Below are positions 29,617-40,311 of a stretch of 64,000 nt of DNA, one piece after another (position 1 is the stretch's first letter; the number at the start of each line of letters is the position of its first letter). The stretch spans positions 1 through 64,000 of the forward strand of contig JAOABA010000011.1 in assembly GCA_026418625.1 (NCBI GenBank). Reading direction: 5' to 3'. The position numbers and the translations under genes were made by a program. This DNA is from Candidatus Kapaibacterium sp. (GTDB lineage: Bacteria > Bacteroidota > Ignavibacteria > Kapaibacteriales > UBA2268). The notes beneath the pieces were generated by a model. That model had not been told where the DNA came from, did not search any database, and worked only from the letters and a program-made list of their open reading frames with translations.

Positions 29617-29652
29617 AAAAGCCCTCGCTCATAAACGAGCGAAGGGCTTTAT
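29617..29652. terminator. Strong bidirectional-type terminator hairpin
   Basis: AAAAAGCCCTCGCTC-ataaac-GAGCGAAGGGCTTT. Confidence 0.9.
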
Positions 29653-29673
29653 TATTAGTTTGCCAGTAAGATA

Positions 29674-32600
29674 TTATCTTACTAATGTCATCTTGCTTGT
29701 TCTAACTTGATCGCCAGCTGTTAATCTGGTTATGTAAGTTCCGCTAGCAACAAATGAACCTGCTTCATTTCTACCATCCCAAATATAATTATGCTGTTTG
29801 GCAGATAGATTACCATTGAATAATGTCTTAACCACATTTCCAAATACATCAAGAATCTCAAGTTTAACATTGTCTTCTGTTGGCAGATAGAATGTTATTT
29901 GAGTATTTGTTGTGAATGGATTTGGTGAGTTTGGAGCTAAAGTAAGCTCTTCGACATTATCATAAGTTAAGGTAATTATCTTGGAGAAGGTTTCGCAATT
30001 TTCGATACCATCTCTATCAACTTGCCTTAAGCGATATTGGTAGGTAGTAAATGGAACGACTTCTTTATCGAAGTAGTTGTAACGGTTTACAACTGCAGAG
30101 TTGCCAACACCTTTAACGAAACCGATTGAATTCCAATCAGCATCTTCTTTTGTTCCAACTCTTCTTTCAACATAGAAGCCATAGTTATTATGCTCGGAAG
30201 CAGTCTCCCAGAATAAATCAATACCACCGCTTCTTACCTGACCATCAAAATTGGTAAGCTCAACAGGAATATCCGGACAGATTTCATATTCGGGATTTGT
30301 GCTGTGAGTTCTGTTACCAAAGTATGGTCTTATCATTGGTATCCAAGTTCCTCTGGAAAGCGTAGCTGTGTAATTATCAGCAGGTGAAATACCAAAGTGG
30401 TGCAAGTGAGCATAAGCGGGGTTACCAATAGTTGGCATAAACTGTATCCACTGTCCGCTCTTTCTTGTATTTTCAAAGGCAAAGAAGTTATTATTGATTA
30501 AGTTACCACTTGGGTTAGTTCTTCTAAAGTCTTTTTCTATAACAAGGTGGTAACCACTACCTCCTACAGGACCAACTGAAGTAACAGGTGGTGGAATGTA
30601 AATACTAGTGGTTCTCATACCAACTCTTGACTTAGAAGCACCGAGCTCAAGACCAGTTTCACCCATTTGACCGATAACCATCCAATAGTTGCCAGCGTTA
30701 AGAACAACAGGTCTTGGTAAGTTGAATTGGACATATTCACCGAAGAAGAATTCTCTTCTATCTTCATCATAACCACGTTGTCTGTAAATCAAGGTGCCGG
30801 GGACAGGAGTTCCGGGTTGTCCCTGATCAGTATAGACTTCGAATGATATATCGTCACCAGCTTGGTTTAATTCACCAAAGTATGCTTTGTAGCCTTTAAT
30901 AGTGTCTGGTCTTGTCAATGTAAATTTAACTGCAATTTGACCAGAACCGCTACCACCAACATAACCAGCACCTAAAGTGTTATTATCATAACCGCCGGAT
31001 GGACCATATATTGAACCATTACCACCTGCAGCGAATCCATAGAGGTTCAAACCACGTCCAGCAACACCTGTGAATGCATTGTCAGGAACATCATTTCTTG
31101 GATTTTGTGCTGGATCGTAAGCAAATACATCACCGAATCTCAATTCAAAGAAAGTGAATGTTGTATCATTTAGTGGTTCAATATCACCGCCGGGAACGAT
31201 TAAATTAGCAAGCATAAAGTATCTTCCGGGACCAGTTTTTCTTGCATTCCAATCAGGCATAGCGTATTCAAGAACGGTTCCGGGAGCAAGACCGGGCAGA
31301 GGTTGAACACGACAGTATATTGGATAAGGATCACCGGCATTACGATAAATCATAACTTTAACTAAGAATGAAGGAGCATAAACACTTGTGTTATTACTCA
31401 TTTTTACTCTAATTGGAATCTTGTCAGCTTGTGAAGCTGGAGCAATTGTATAGGGCCATTGTGCTTTCACAACTGAAATTTCGAGGTCTGTAATTTCTGA
31501 TGGGAAGAGAATTCTTACGTTATCAACAAAGAATGGGTCATCGTCATCAGGAATACAGGAGATACATTTCTTATTACCACCATAACCTTGATTTCTTGAA
31601 TATAGTTTTAGTCTGAACCTGAAGTTCTTAGCTCCGTCTTTTTCTGCAGAGATGAAGGTGTCTGGTATTGGAATGAATATTTTCTTATATTCGTAATCAA
31701 TACCGTCATCATAGATATCAGGTCTCAATCCATTGAGGAAACCAGCAGTTGGTGGAGAGAGAGCAGAGTCTTTATCACCTTCGAGGAATCCTCTCATTGC
31801 ACCACCGGCACCATAAAGGATGTAGGCAGCCATATTTGTTACAGGCTTAGCGCCACCACGTCTTGGATGATATCTCCAGCGTTTATCTTCAACATTTGTA
31901 ATAAACTGAATACCGTTTGGACTTGGTTGCATTAATTCTACAGCAAATTGATCAGGAACTGATGCAGCAGATCCAGCATAATTTGTCCAAACTGTAAATG
32001 GATCACCATTAACAACTGTTCGTGGTTCACAAGCGATTAGCTGTTGGTCACTCCATCCACGGGGCCAGTCAGGTTGATATAATGAACGTTGAACTGAAAG
32101 TGAAAGAACTGAATTATAACGTCCCATCATATTAATCGGGAATGAACGCAATTCATCACCACCATCGGCATTTGCTGGTGGTTCTGGATCTCTATTCATT
32201 CTAATGACTGGTGACTGCAATTTAAATGTTGAAAAGTCTGGATCTAAGAATGTAAAGTCTCTATTATTAGTAGCAGCATATTCACCTCTTGGAGGTAATG
32301 GGTATTTCGAAACTTCATCACCAGCTTGAACTTCGGCGTTAATATTAACCCATTTCAAAGTTGAAGGCATTGGGACTCTATTGACGATATGGAATGATGT
32401 TACATCATCACTAAAGTCATCCAATCTTTTCATAACGAATAATCTGACGAATGTTGTATCGTCAAAGGGCCATTCATCGCCTAAACCTTCATTTGTGATG
32501 GGGTTTGTCGGATCGGCTATAATATATGCTCTCATTCGCCCAATTTGATTAGCAACGAACTCATTAGCTTCAAATGGTGGGAATAGAATTTGAACGAAAC

Positions 32601-34362
32601 CATAAGGTGGAATACCGTTAAATCTTGATGTTCCCGGGAATGCTAATGGTGAAGCACTATAGTTTGAGCCAGATTTTGTAACATTGACATATCTAACTCT
32701 TACGAATGGATCTCCGGTGCATTCTTGAGCTAATGAATCTGGAAGAGCCAAGCAGGTACTATCAATTGGAACCAAACGGTTATATATGATTCTACCGGAT
32801 GCTTCATTGATAATTCTGAATCGGGCTCTAAATCTTAATTGTTGTGGTTGATAGTTCTTTCCTTGAGGACCTTGAATATTGTTTGTTAAGTTTTGAATTA
32901 AAGCAACTGGTTGAATTGCACCAATTCTTTCTTCACCAGCAAGTAACTCATAATTATTAACTTGTGAAGATGGAACTTGTTCAGTAAATTCAAGATCGGC
33001 ATTGGGGTCAGATTTTCTGACACGATATTGAATGTCAACAACACGGACTGTGTTTTTCCATTGTTTGAATTTTACAGCTAAGTAGTTATGAGGATAAGTG
33101 GCTTGGGCATTTTGAAATCTCATAAAATAGTGAGTTGATTGATAATATTCATTTGCCCATGGATAAACAGGAGCAGAGCCCTGTCCAAAGTTAACGTGTC
33201 GGGCAAAGCCAAATACACCAGCAGATGTATTATATCTAAATACTGTATTAGCTGGAACACCTCTACCACTAACAACTGCAACACCTTCAAATCTTTCATA
33301 AATGATGGTAACACTACTATCTTTTCTGTTAAGGACAACTTGAGCAGAACCAGAAATATATTGTGGAATACCGGGTCTGGCATCAGTTGGTCCTGTATAA
33401 TTACCAAACGGAGTTGCTAATGTTCTGTGAGGTGCAATGTTAATGAAATAAATTATCAGTTTATCAGCTGAATTAGATCTTTTGAAGTAAACTTTTCCAA
33501 AATCTTCGGCTTGATTATTATCTGGATTAAATTGAGACAAATGCATATCCCCAAAGAATGGAGCAATCAAAGCTGATCTATATGTTTGGAATGTTGCTTG
33601 ATCGAGTGCTCCGCCTCTGGTTCTGATACCAGCTTGAGGTGAAGTTGGTGAATTGGCTAACACTGAGAACTGATAACCCCAGTTATCAGGTGTGTTGTCA
33701 GTTAAACCATTGCCTACTCTACCACGAGTAAACCAATCCATAGACATTGGGTCATAACAGTCAGTGGCACCGGGTAAGATAGCTCTTTGACCAGTTGCAT
33801 CATAAGTATATCTTCTATTAGTCAAAGCAATCAAACCATTTGTTGATACATAAAAACTGTCATATCTCAAACCGTTGAAAATAAAGCTGAAACCAATTGG
33901 AATTGGACCAGCAATAGCATCATCAGTTGAGTCTGTGGGACCAGTGAAAAAATTCCCGTCTGATGCTGGATAGGCAGGGTTCCTAAAGAACCTTAATCCT
34001 TCCTGTGGATTGTCAATCCAGTATTGTGGGTCAATAAGTCTTGGACCCGGTAAAATCCTTCGCCACAAGTTTGGTTCGAATGTTGTATCAACGATTTCAG
34101 GAATGGGTCTCCAGTAATCTGGAGCTTCGTCATCGCTGTCAACAAAATAGTAACCTGTGGAGACAGGGGGTTGGGTTACAGGGTTTCCAATTTCCTGAAA
34201 AGGCATTGGATAGCTTGTTCCCTGATAGAAGCCCGGAACTTCAAAAAGAAGACTTCTTCTTTGAAGTTCGTCGCCTACTTGCTTGCTATCGTTTGCAAAT
34301 GTTGTGCTTGTATAGAACAACAACCCGCAAAGTGCAGCAATAAGTAGTAATGTCTTTTTCAT
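29674..34362 (-). CDS. Very large secreted/surface protein with T9SS type A sorting domain
   Basis: Start at MKKTLLLIAALCGLLFYTSTTFA (34362); VELTNFDGQVRSGGIDLFWETASEHNNYGFYVERR; NSPNPFTTNTQITFYLP...KTLFNGNLSAKQHNYIWDGRNEAGSFVASGTYITRLTAG. Confidence 0.9.
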   Translation of the reverse strand: MKKTLLLIAALCGLLFYTSTTFANDSKQVGDELQRRSLLFEVPGFYQGTSYPMPFQEIGNPVTQPPVSTGYYFVDSDDEAPDYWRPIPEIVDTTFEPNLWRRILPGPRLIDPQYWIDNPQEGLRFFRNPAYPASDGNFFTGPTDSTDDAIAGPIPIGFSFIFNGLRYDSFYVSTNGLIALTNRRYTYDATGQRAILPGATDCYDPMSMDWFTRGRVGNGLTDNTPDNWGYQFSVLANSPTSPQAGIRTRGGALDQATFQTYRSALIAPFFGDMHLSQFNPDNNQAEDFGKVYFKRSNSADKLIIYFINIAPHRTLATPFGNYTGPTDARPGIPQYISGSAQVVLNRKDSSVTIIYERFEGVAVVSGRGVPANTVFRYNTSAGVFGFARHVNFGQGSAPVYPWANEYYQSTHYFMRFQNAQATYPHNYLAVKFKQWKNTVRVVDIQYRVRKSDPNADLEFTEQVPSSQVNNYELLAGEERIGAIQPVALIQNLTNNIQGPQGKNYQPQQLRFRARFRIINEASGRIIYNRLVPIDSTCLALPDSLAQECTGDPFVRVRYVNVTKSGSNYSASPLAFPGTSRFNGIPPYGFVQILFPPFEANEFVANQIGRMRAYIIADPTNPITNEGLGDEWPFDDTTFVRLFVMKRLDDFSDDVTSFHIVNRVPMPSTLKWVNINAEVQAGDEVSKYPLPPRGEYAATNNRDFTFLDPDFSTFKLQSPVIRMNRDPEPPANADGGDELRSFPINMMGRYNSVLSLSVQRSLYQPDWPRGWSDQQLIACEPRTVVNGDPFTVWTNYAGSAASVPDQFAVELMQPSPNGIQFITNVEDKRWRYHPRRGGAKPVTNMAAYILYGAGGAMRGFLEGDKDSALSPPTAGFLNGLRPDIYDDGIDYEYKKIFIPIPDTFISAEKDGAKNFRFRLKLYSRNQGYGGNKKCISCIPDDDDPFFVDNVRILFPSEITDLEISVVKAQWPYTIAPASQADKIPIRVKMSNNTSVYAPSFLVKVMIYRNAGDPYPIYCRVQPLPGLAPGTVLEYAMPDWNARKTGPGRYFMLANLIVPGGDIEPLNDTTFTFFELRFGDVFAYDPAQNPRNDVPDNAFTGVAGRGLNLYGFAAGGNGSIYGPSGGYDNNTLGAGYVGGSGSGQIAVKFTLTRPDTIKGYKAYFGELNQAGDDISFEVYTDQGQPGTPVPGTLIYRQRGYDEDRREFFFGEYVQFNLPRPVVLNAGNYWMVIGQMGETGLELGASKSRVGMRTTSIYIPPPVTSVGPVGGSGYHLVIEKDFRRTNPSGNLINNNFFAFENTRKSGQWIQFMPTIGNPAYAHLHHFGISPADNYTATLSRGTWIPMIRPYFGNRTHSTNPEYEICPDIPVELTNFDGQVRSGGIDLFWETASEHNNYGFYVERRVGTKEDADWNSIGFVKGVGNSAVVNRYNYFDKEVVPFTTYQYRLRQVDRDGIENCETFSKIITLTYDNVEELTLAPNSPNPFTTNTQITFYLPTEDNVKLEILDVFGNVVKTLFNGNLSAKQHNYIWDGRNEAGSFVASGTYITRLTAGDQVRTSKMTLVR

Positions 34363-34442
34363 AAGCACTCCTTGTGTTAATAAAACCAATTAATTGGACA
34401 TAATGTTAATTAAAAAAATATTTATTTCAAAATAATGAGTTT

Positions 34443-36134
34443 TTATCTTTTGAATCTCCAACCTTTATCTTCGAATTCAAAAATCCAACCAACAACTTTA
34501 CCTTCATCAATATCTTCAAAATTATCCCAGTAATCAATATTATATGTGAATCGAGAACTTGTTTCATCAGCAGAAATACTGTCAGCTTGTGCTATAATTT
34601 TTTTAAATCTATCAATCCAAACTTGCATATTAGAGGGTCTCAGATCAATCCAACCTTTTTTACACCAGTAATTAATTAATTCATCATTTAATTCAATAAT
34701 TTCATCGGACCCAATGTTTGGAACAATCAGGTTTTTGCCTCTTAAATATTTTTTCCCGTCAGGTAATAGAATACCAAGACCGATTGATAGCATTTCACTT
34801 CTGAGAACATTATTTTTGCTAACTTCATTAAATGCTTCATTTGATAACTGCTCTGGCGTATAATTAACTATATTTTTGATTTTTCCAACAATCAAGTTAA
34901 TTATATGAGCTTCATAGAGGAGTTTGGATAACCTTGGTGGTCCTAAAGCTTCAAAAGCGATACTATGAATATTATATTTCTTCTCTAATTCGTTTAATTT
35001 CTTAATTGCTTGATTATGAAGCATACCACCTCTGTATGTAGGTCCTAATGAAAAGCTGTCGAGCCCTTGAATTACGTCGTGTCCTGTATTTCCGCCAAGT
35101 ATTTCGAATATAGTGTAAACAGCTATATCTTCGGGTGTAACAACTTCCATTTGACCTAATGAGCTAATAGCCTGAAATTCACCTTTCGAAAAAATGCCAT
35201 TTTCACCTGTATCAATAAAAACAGACTCATAATCTTTATTCAAATCCTGAACCCCAGTTAAATCATCTTTGCGGAATGGCTCAGTGATGGGTTTAGCATC
35301 TTGAATATTCATATCTACTAATCTAATTGGCTGTCCTTTACGATAAACCTTATCAAAAGCAATTTTTTTCCAAGCTATAGCAGCGGTGGGTTTAATTTCT
35401 TTAACCAAAGGTGCATTGGGTGTTCGAGCCATTAAAAACAATAGTAAGGTTTGTGCACCAGCTACACCAGATTTAGCTAATAAAACTCTTGAAGGACTTT
35501 CCTCGCTGTGAGTATAGGGTATGTTCAATCCCATTCCGCCTGTTCCACTGGTTCCAATTTTCATATACATTTTAACGCTGTTGTCAAGTAAGCTCCTATA
35601 AACCAGTTGAACGTGTCTTATTAACTGAGGCATATAAATACTTGCTAATAAGCGTTCTACGGTATCTTCGTTGATCTCATTTTTTGCCAAACCGACGCGA
35701 ACAGCTCTTGTTGTGGAATAGACATCTTGATAAGCAATTGCAGTCGCAGTGTTAATGCAGTCAATTACAATATCAGGTTTGGTTTCAGTAACGAGGTCGT
35801 AAATTGCTGAACTTTTTAAAATATTATCATCAAGTTCATCATAGATATCGCTAATAACAAGCTTACGCCAATCCTTGTTAGCAAGAACATCTGCCCAGTT
35901 GAGATCTTTGAATTCGGTTCGAGTAAAAATGTTACCCCATTTTGGGATAAACATTTCGGGATTTTTGTCTTTATACTCTTTACGAAGTGCTTCTACCGCT
36001 TCTTTAGCTTCGTTTTCTCTTAACGATGAAATGATAATAGCTGATGGATTATGCTCCATAAGTTTGTGACAAATAGCTGAACCTACAAGCCCCCATCCAC
36101 CAAGTACCAAAATCTTCTTATCTCTGATTTCCAT
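34443..36134 (-). CDS. NAD(P)-binding Rossmann-fold (short-chain dehydrogenase-like) protein
   Basis: KKILVLGGWGLVGSAICHKLMEH N-terminal dinucleotide-binding motif; 563 aa. Confidence 0.6.
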   Translation of the reverse strand: MEIRDKKILVLGGWGLVGSAICHKLMEHNPSAIIISSLRENEAKEAVEALRKEYKDKNPEMFIPKWGNIFTRTEFKDLNWADVLANKDWRKLVISDIYDELDDNILKSSAIYDLVTETKPDIVIDCINTATAIAYQDVYSTTRAVRVGLAKNEINEDTVERLLASIYMPQLIRHVQLVYRSLLDNSVKMYMKIGTSGTGGMGLNIPYTHSEESPSRVLLAKSGVAGAQTLLLFLMARTPNAPLVKEIKPTAAIAWKKIAFDKVYRKGQPIRLVDMNIQDAKPITEPFRKDDLTGVQDLNKDYESVFIDTGENGIFSKGEFQAISSLGQMEVVTPEDIAVYTIFEILGGNTGHDVIQGLDSFSLGPTYRGGMLHNQAIKKLNELEKKYNIHSIAFEALGPPRLSKLLYEAHIINLIVGKIKNIVNYTPEQLSNEAFNEVSKNNVLRSEMLSIGLGILLPDGKKYLRGKNLIVPNIGSDEIIELNDELINYWCKKGWIDLRPSNMQVWIDRFKKIIAQADSISADETSSRFTYNIDYWDNFEDIDEGKVVGWIFEFEDKGWRFKR

Positions 36135-36347
36135 AAATTAATTTTTAATAAATATTTACAACATATAAATTAACAAGTTCATAATTTACTAAATTCTTCA
36201 AATATAGCCAACAAAATTCGTTTATTTTTTTCTGCTGATTTGTTCTCCCAATTTTCAAATAACTTTTTTAATTTTTGTCATTCACAATATATTAAACACA
36301 TAAAAAGCAAAAAGGTCTCAAAATTTTATCAATTTTTTTTATTTTTT

Positions 36348-37634
36348 TTAATTTTTTTGGAATTTAAAAATTGTAATAGAGTCGTAAGTGCCATATAATA
36401 CAAGTAAATATAAGCCTTTGGGCAAGTTTTCAACATTTATGATTTTTTTTTCGGATAATTCACTTATGATTTTAACTTTTTCACCTAATAAATTAAAAAT
36501 TTCTGCTTTGTTAAAACTAACTTGATCATTTAATTCAATTTTTATGTAATTATTTACTGGATTCGGGTAAATTATTAAGTTAGAATTAATCTGCTTAACA
36601 TCTGTAGTTTTTGAAAATTTCAAAATCGTTCCATCGTTACCGAAAGCGTATGCAATCGGTTCTTCATTTTGTTTATGGACTCTGAAACCTTTTAAATCTT
36701 TAAATGTAGGGGACTGTAATGGTATCCAATTAATTCCACCATCATTGGTCTGAAGTATTACACCATTTCTTTTAGCAGCGAATCCAAGTTTATCGTCCAA
36801 AAATAAACCGTCAGATAACATATTACCAATGTCTCCTTGGTAGATTCTCACCCAACTTTTCCCCTTATCTGAAGTTTTTAATATTGCTTCCTGGCCCTGA
36901 GAGATGCCAAAAATATAACCATCGTAAGGGGTAAAAAAGTGAAATCCGCTGATTAAGATTTGTTCTTCTGAAAAATCAGTGTAAACTTCCCAATCTTTTC
37001 CAGCATTGCTCGAATAATATATTTTATCAGAGACATTTGAGTTTTTTCCAGCTAATGAAAAACAATTGAATTCATCAATAAATTTTATATCACGGAATAT
37101 ATCAGTTGTGTTGTTTGTGTTTGAATAAAACCATTTTTCTTCATCATCATCAAAATAAACTACAAATCCATTAAATCCTGTTATAAAAAAAATATTATTA
37201 AAATTTTTTCTGACTTTCATTGCTCCAAATGTAAGTGGGTTTTTCTCACCATCAAATTCGTAAAAGTTCCAAGATGAACCGTGATCTATAGAAAAAAACA
37301 GAACTCCACACATACATCTTGAGGAATAACCAACAATAAGAATTTGATTAAAGGTTGCTTCAACAGAAAAAAAGTAATAGCCTGTGAATTCTTTTAATTG
37401 CCAGTCGTTTCCAGCATTTGTTGTCTTTAAAATTATTGATCGGGCAGAACTCCATCCTACAGCATAAGCTGTATCGCTATCTAAAAAGCTGACATCGTAG
37501 ATTGTTTCTTTTAGGTTTAATGACTTTGGTGAAACATCAATCCATTCTGACATTAGATTTAATTTGTTACCCAAAAAAATGATTAAGCAAATTAAAATAT
37601 AAGAAATATAGTGATTAAAAGCCATCATAAACAT
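36348..37634 (-). CDS. Ycf48/BNR-like propeller protein with T9SS sorting domain
   Basis: YSSNAGKDW, KTSDKGKSWVRIY, QTNDGGINWIPLQ; C-terminal IYPNPVNNYIKIELND...LLGEKVKIIS...GLYLLVL. Confidence 0.8.
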   Translation of the reverse strand: MFMMAFNHYISYILICLIIFLGNKLNLMSEWIDVSPKSLNLKETIYDVSFLDSDTAYAVGWSSARSIILKTTNAGNDWQLKEFTGYYFFSVEATFNQILIVGYSSRCMCGVLFFSIDHGSSWNFYEFDGEKNPLTFGAMKVRKNFNNIFFITGFNGFVVYFDDDEEKWFYSNTNNTTDIFRDIKFIDEFNCFSLAGKNSNVSDKIYYSSNAGKDWEVYTDFSEEQILISGFHFFTPYDGYIFGISQGQEAILKTSDKGKSWVRIYQGDIGNMLSDGLFLDDKLGFAAKRNGVILQTNDGGINWIPLQSPTFKDLKGFRVHKQNEEPIAYAFGNDGTILKFSKTTDVKQINSNLIIYPNPVNNYIKIELNDQVSFNKAEIFNLLGEKVKIISELSEKKIINVENLPKGLYLLVLYGTYDSITIFKFQKN

Positions 37635-37703
37635 TCAAATTTAAAAACTTTTTCGTTAAAACAATTTAATAAGAGTTGATTGAATTTTAAAGCAGATTTA
37701 GAT

Positions 37704-39053
37704 TTAAATTTTTGTTGAAATCCATTTTCTTTTGTAAAGTATTCTAAGACTTAGTAAAGCAAAAACTATCTGACTTACCAGAATTCCATACCATATACCT
37801 AAGTAACTTAATGGTGTATATATTGACAAAACATAACACAGAGGTAGTTGCACTCCAAAAAAAATAAAAAGAACGATGCGCAAACTTCTATTATAATCAC
37901 CTGAGCCACTAATAACCCGAAGAGAGACAATTCCAATAGCAAAAGGTACATAAGTAAAAACAGTTATTCTTAGATAGATTACAATTTCTTTGATCAAAGC
38001 TGGGTCACTAATAAATATCGAAGTAAAATGTTCACCTGCAAGGAAAACTAAAATAATTAATACAACCATCAGAAATGAAAGTTGTTTAATTGAAGATTTA
38101 TGATATTGAAAAACCCTATCAATCTTATTTGCACCAAGATTTTGACCTGTTATTATTTCAATAGCCGCTCCAACAGCGAAAATTGACATAAAAACAAATA
38201 AATCCACACCTAAACCAAACATATAGGTTGTCAAAATTATAACGCCAAACATATTTGCAATTGAAGTTAGCATAATTCTGTTCACACTGACTGCGATTAG
38301 CTGGAGAGTAGCTGGAACACCGATTTTGAAAATTTTTTTGAAAATTTCATAATCAATTTTTAAAGACTTAAGCTCTAATTCAATCGGAGCGAACTTTTTT
38401 AAGATAAAAAATAGTGCAATAAAAAAGCCTAAATTTTGTGCGATTGCTGTAGCAAGTCCTGCCCCATAGATTTCCATTCTTGGAAAAGGTCCTAAACCAA
38501 AAATTAAAAAAGGGGCGATAATAGCATTAAGAATATTAGCTGTTATTAATATGGTCATTGGGAAAACGGAATTTCCAGCAGCTCTTACTATTGCATTTAT
38601 GTGAAATATTAAAAAATTAGCGGGAATACCAAATACAATCATTGATAAATATTGAATTGATAGTATTAATACCTCACCTTTGATGTTCATTAAATTTAGA
38701 ATAAAAGGAGAAAAGAAATAAAAAGCTATTGCTAAAGCGATGGCAATAAACAACATTAGCAACAAAGATTGGGTAGCCGTATGATTAGCTTTGCTTTTAT
38801 TACCTTCTCCTATTCTTCTTGCAACAACAACACCAGAGCCAACAGCAAAACCACTAGCTATTGAAAACAGAAAAAAAATCAATTGCTCACAGACTTTTAG
38901 AGCAGCTATGGCAGTTGGGCTAAGACGACTGACATAATACATATCAACCCAAGTATAGAGATTTTGTATTAAAAAGCTAAAAGCTAAGGGTAATGCAAAC
39001 TTTCTAAGAGATGAATCTATCGGTCCAGATATTAAATTTACGCTTTTACTCAC
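37704..39053 (-). CDS. MATE family efflux transporter
   Basis: LRKFALPLAFSFLIQNLYTWVDMYYVSRLSPTAIAALKV; 12-TM pattern. Confidence 0.93.
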   Translation of the reverse strand: MSKSVNLISGPIDSSLRKFALPLAFSFLIQNLYTWVDMYYVSRLSPTAIAALKVCEQLIFFLFSIASGFAVGSGVVVARRIGEGNKSKANHTATQSLLLMLFIAIALAIAFYFFSPFILNLMNIKGEVLILSIQYLSMIVFGIPANFLIFHINAIVRAAGNSVFPMTILITANILNAIIAPFLIFGLGPFPRMEIYGAGLATAIAQNLGFFIALFFILKKFAPIELELKSLKIDYEIFKKIFKIGVPATLQLIAVSVNRIMLTSIANMFGVIILTTYMFGLGVDLFVFMSIFAVGAAIEIITGQNLGANKIDRVFQYHKSSIKQLSFLMVVLIILVFLAGEHFTSIFISDPALIKEIVIYLRITVFTYVPFAIGIVSLRVISGSGDYNRSLRIVLFIFFGVQLPLCYVLSIYTPLSYLGIWYGILVSQIVFALLSLRILYKRKWISTKI

Positions 39054-39176
39054 TTCATTAAATTTGAAATTTGCTCAAATGAATTATTTAAAAATACTTT
39101 TTTTGTTTATTTTAGCAAACTAATATAAAAATTTAATTAAAACATTTTAGTTATATTAGTTTTATAAAGAATTTAG

Positions 39177-40307
39177 ATGATGATTGTTGATGTAATAATA
39201 ATAACCTCTATAATTATTTTAGTTACCCGCACAGTCTTATTTTCCGTAGGAGCATACAAAGAGAGGAATAAAAAAATTGAATTTTATGATGAGAGAGAGT
39301 TTCCTTCGGTTTCGGTTGTGGTTCCTGCGAGGAATGAAGAAGAAAACATAGAAAATTGTATTAAATCAATTGCTAAAAGTAATTATCCTACTAATAAATA
39401 CGAAATTATTGCTGTTAATGACCGTTCCACCGATAATACTGGAGAAATATTATCAAATCTGAGCAAAGAGATATCAAATTTAAAAATTGTCAATATTGAT
39501 GAGGTACATCAGCATATTAATTTGAAGGGAAAGCCCGGTGCAGTTCAATCAGGTATTGATGAAGCAAAAGGAGATATTGTTTTAATGACTGATGCTGATT
39601 GTAAAGTTGGAGAGAAATGGATAAAAAAAATTACATCCTGCTATAAAGATCCTAAAATTGGTTTTGTTGCATCATTTACAAATGTTGAAGGAAAAGGTCT
39701 ATTTAATAAAATTCAAGCTATAGAGTGGATATATATGCACACATTGGGTTGTGCGGGGATTGGTTTAGGGCATCCACTTGGTTGCTTTGGAAATAATATT
39801 TCCGTCCGAAAGTCAGATTTCGATGAAATAGGTGGCTTTGAAAAAATTCGCTTTTCTGTTACGGAAGATTTAGCACTTATTACAGAATTCCATAAACAAG
39901 GCAAAGGGATCATTTACCTTGTAGATGAGGATGCTGATATTGATACTTTGCCTTGCAAAACATTAAGGGAGTATATCAGACAACATCACAGATGGGCAGT
40001 TGGAGGAATGGAACTTGGCTGGAAGGCTGTTTTTTTTGTGATTTCATCAATAGCTTTATGGGTTGGATTGATTACATCAATAATAATCGGTAATTATTTT
40101 TTGGCATTGTTGTTTCTTTTAATTAGAGTTATTGGTGATTATGCTGTAATACTACCATCAATTCTTAGATTAAAAAAGATGGAGTTAATTCCTTGGATAA
40201 TTCCATCAGTTATGTTTTTCATAATATTAGAAATTTTTGTTCCTTTCCTTCTTTTGAAAAAAACAATAACTTGGAAAGATCAATCTTTCAGAAGATTAAA
40301 GACTTAA
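39177..40307 (+). CDS. Family 2 glycosyltransferase (membrane anchored)
   Basis: SVSVVVPARNEEENIENCIKSI, AVNDRSTDNTGEI, VLMTDADCKV, RQHHRWAVGG; C-terminal TM helices. Confidence 0.93.
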   Translation: MMIVDVIIITSIIILVTRTVLFSVGAYKERNKKIEFYDEREFPSVSVVVPARNEEENIENCIKSIAKSNYPTNKYEIIAVNDRSTDNTGEILSNLSKEISNLKIVNIDEVHQHINLKGKPGAVQSGIDEAKGDIVLMTDADCKVGEKWIKKITSCYKDPKIGFVASFTNVEGKGLFNKIQAIEWIYMHTLGCAGIGLGHPLGCFGNNISVRKSDFDEIGGFEKIRFSVTEDLALITEFHKQGKGIIYLVDEDADIDTLPCKTLREYIRQHHRWAVGGMELGWKAVFFVISSIALWVGLITSIIIGNYFLALLFLLIRVIGDYAVILPSILRLKKMELIPWIIPSVMFFIILEIFVPFLLLKKTITWKDQSFRRLKT

Positions 40308-40311
40308 ACTT

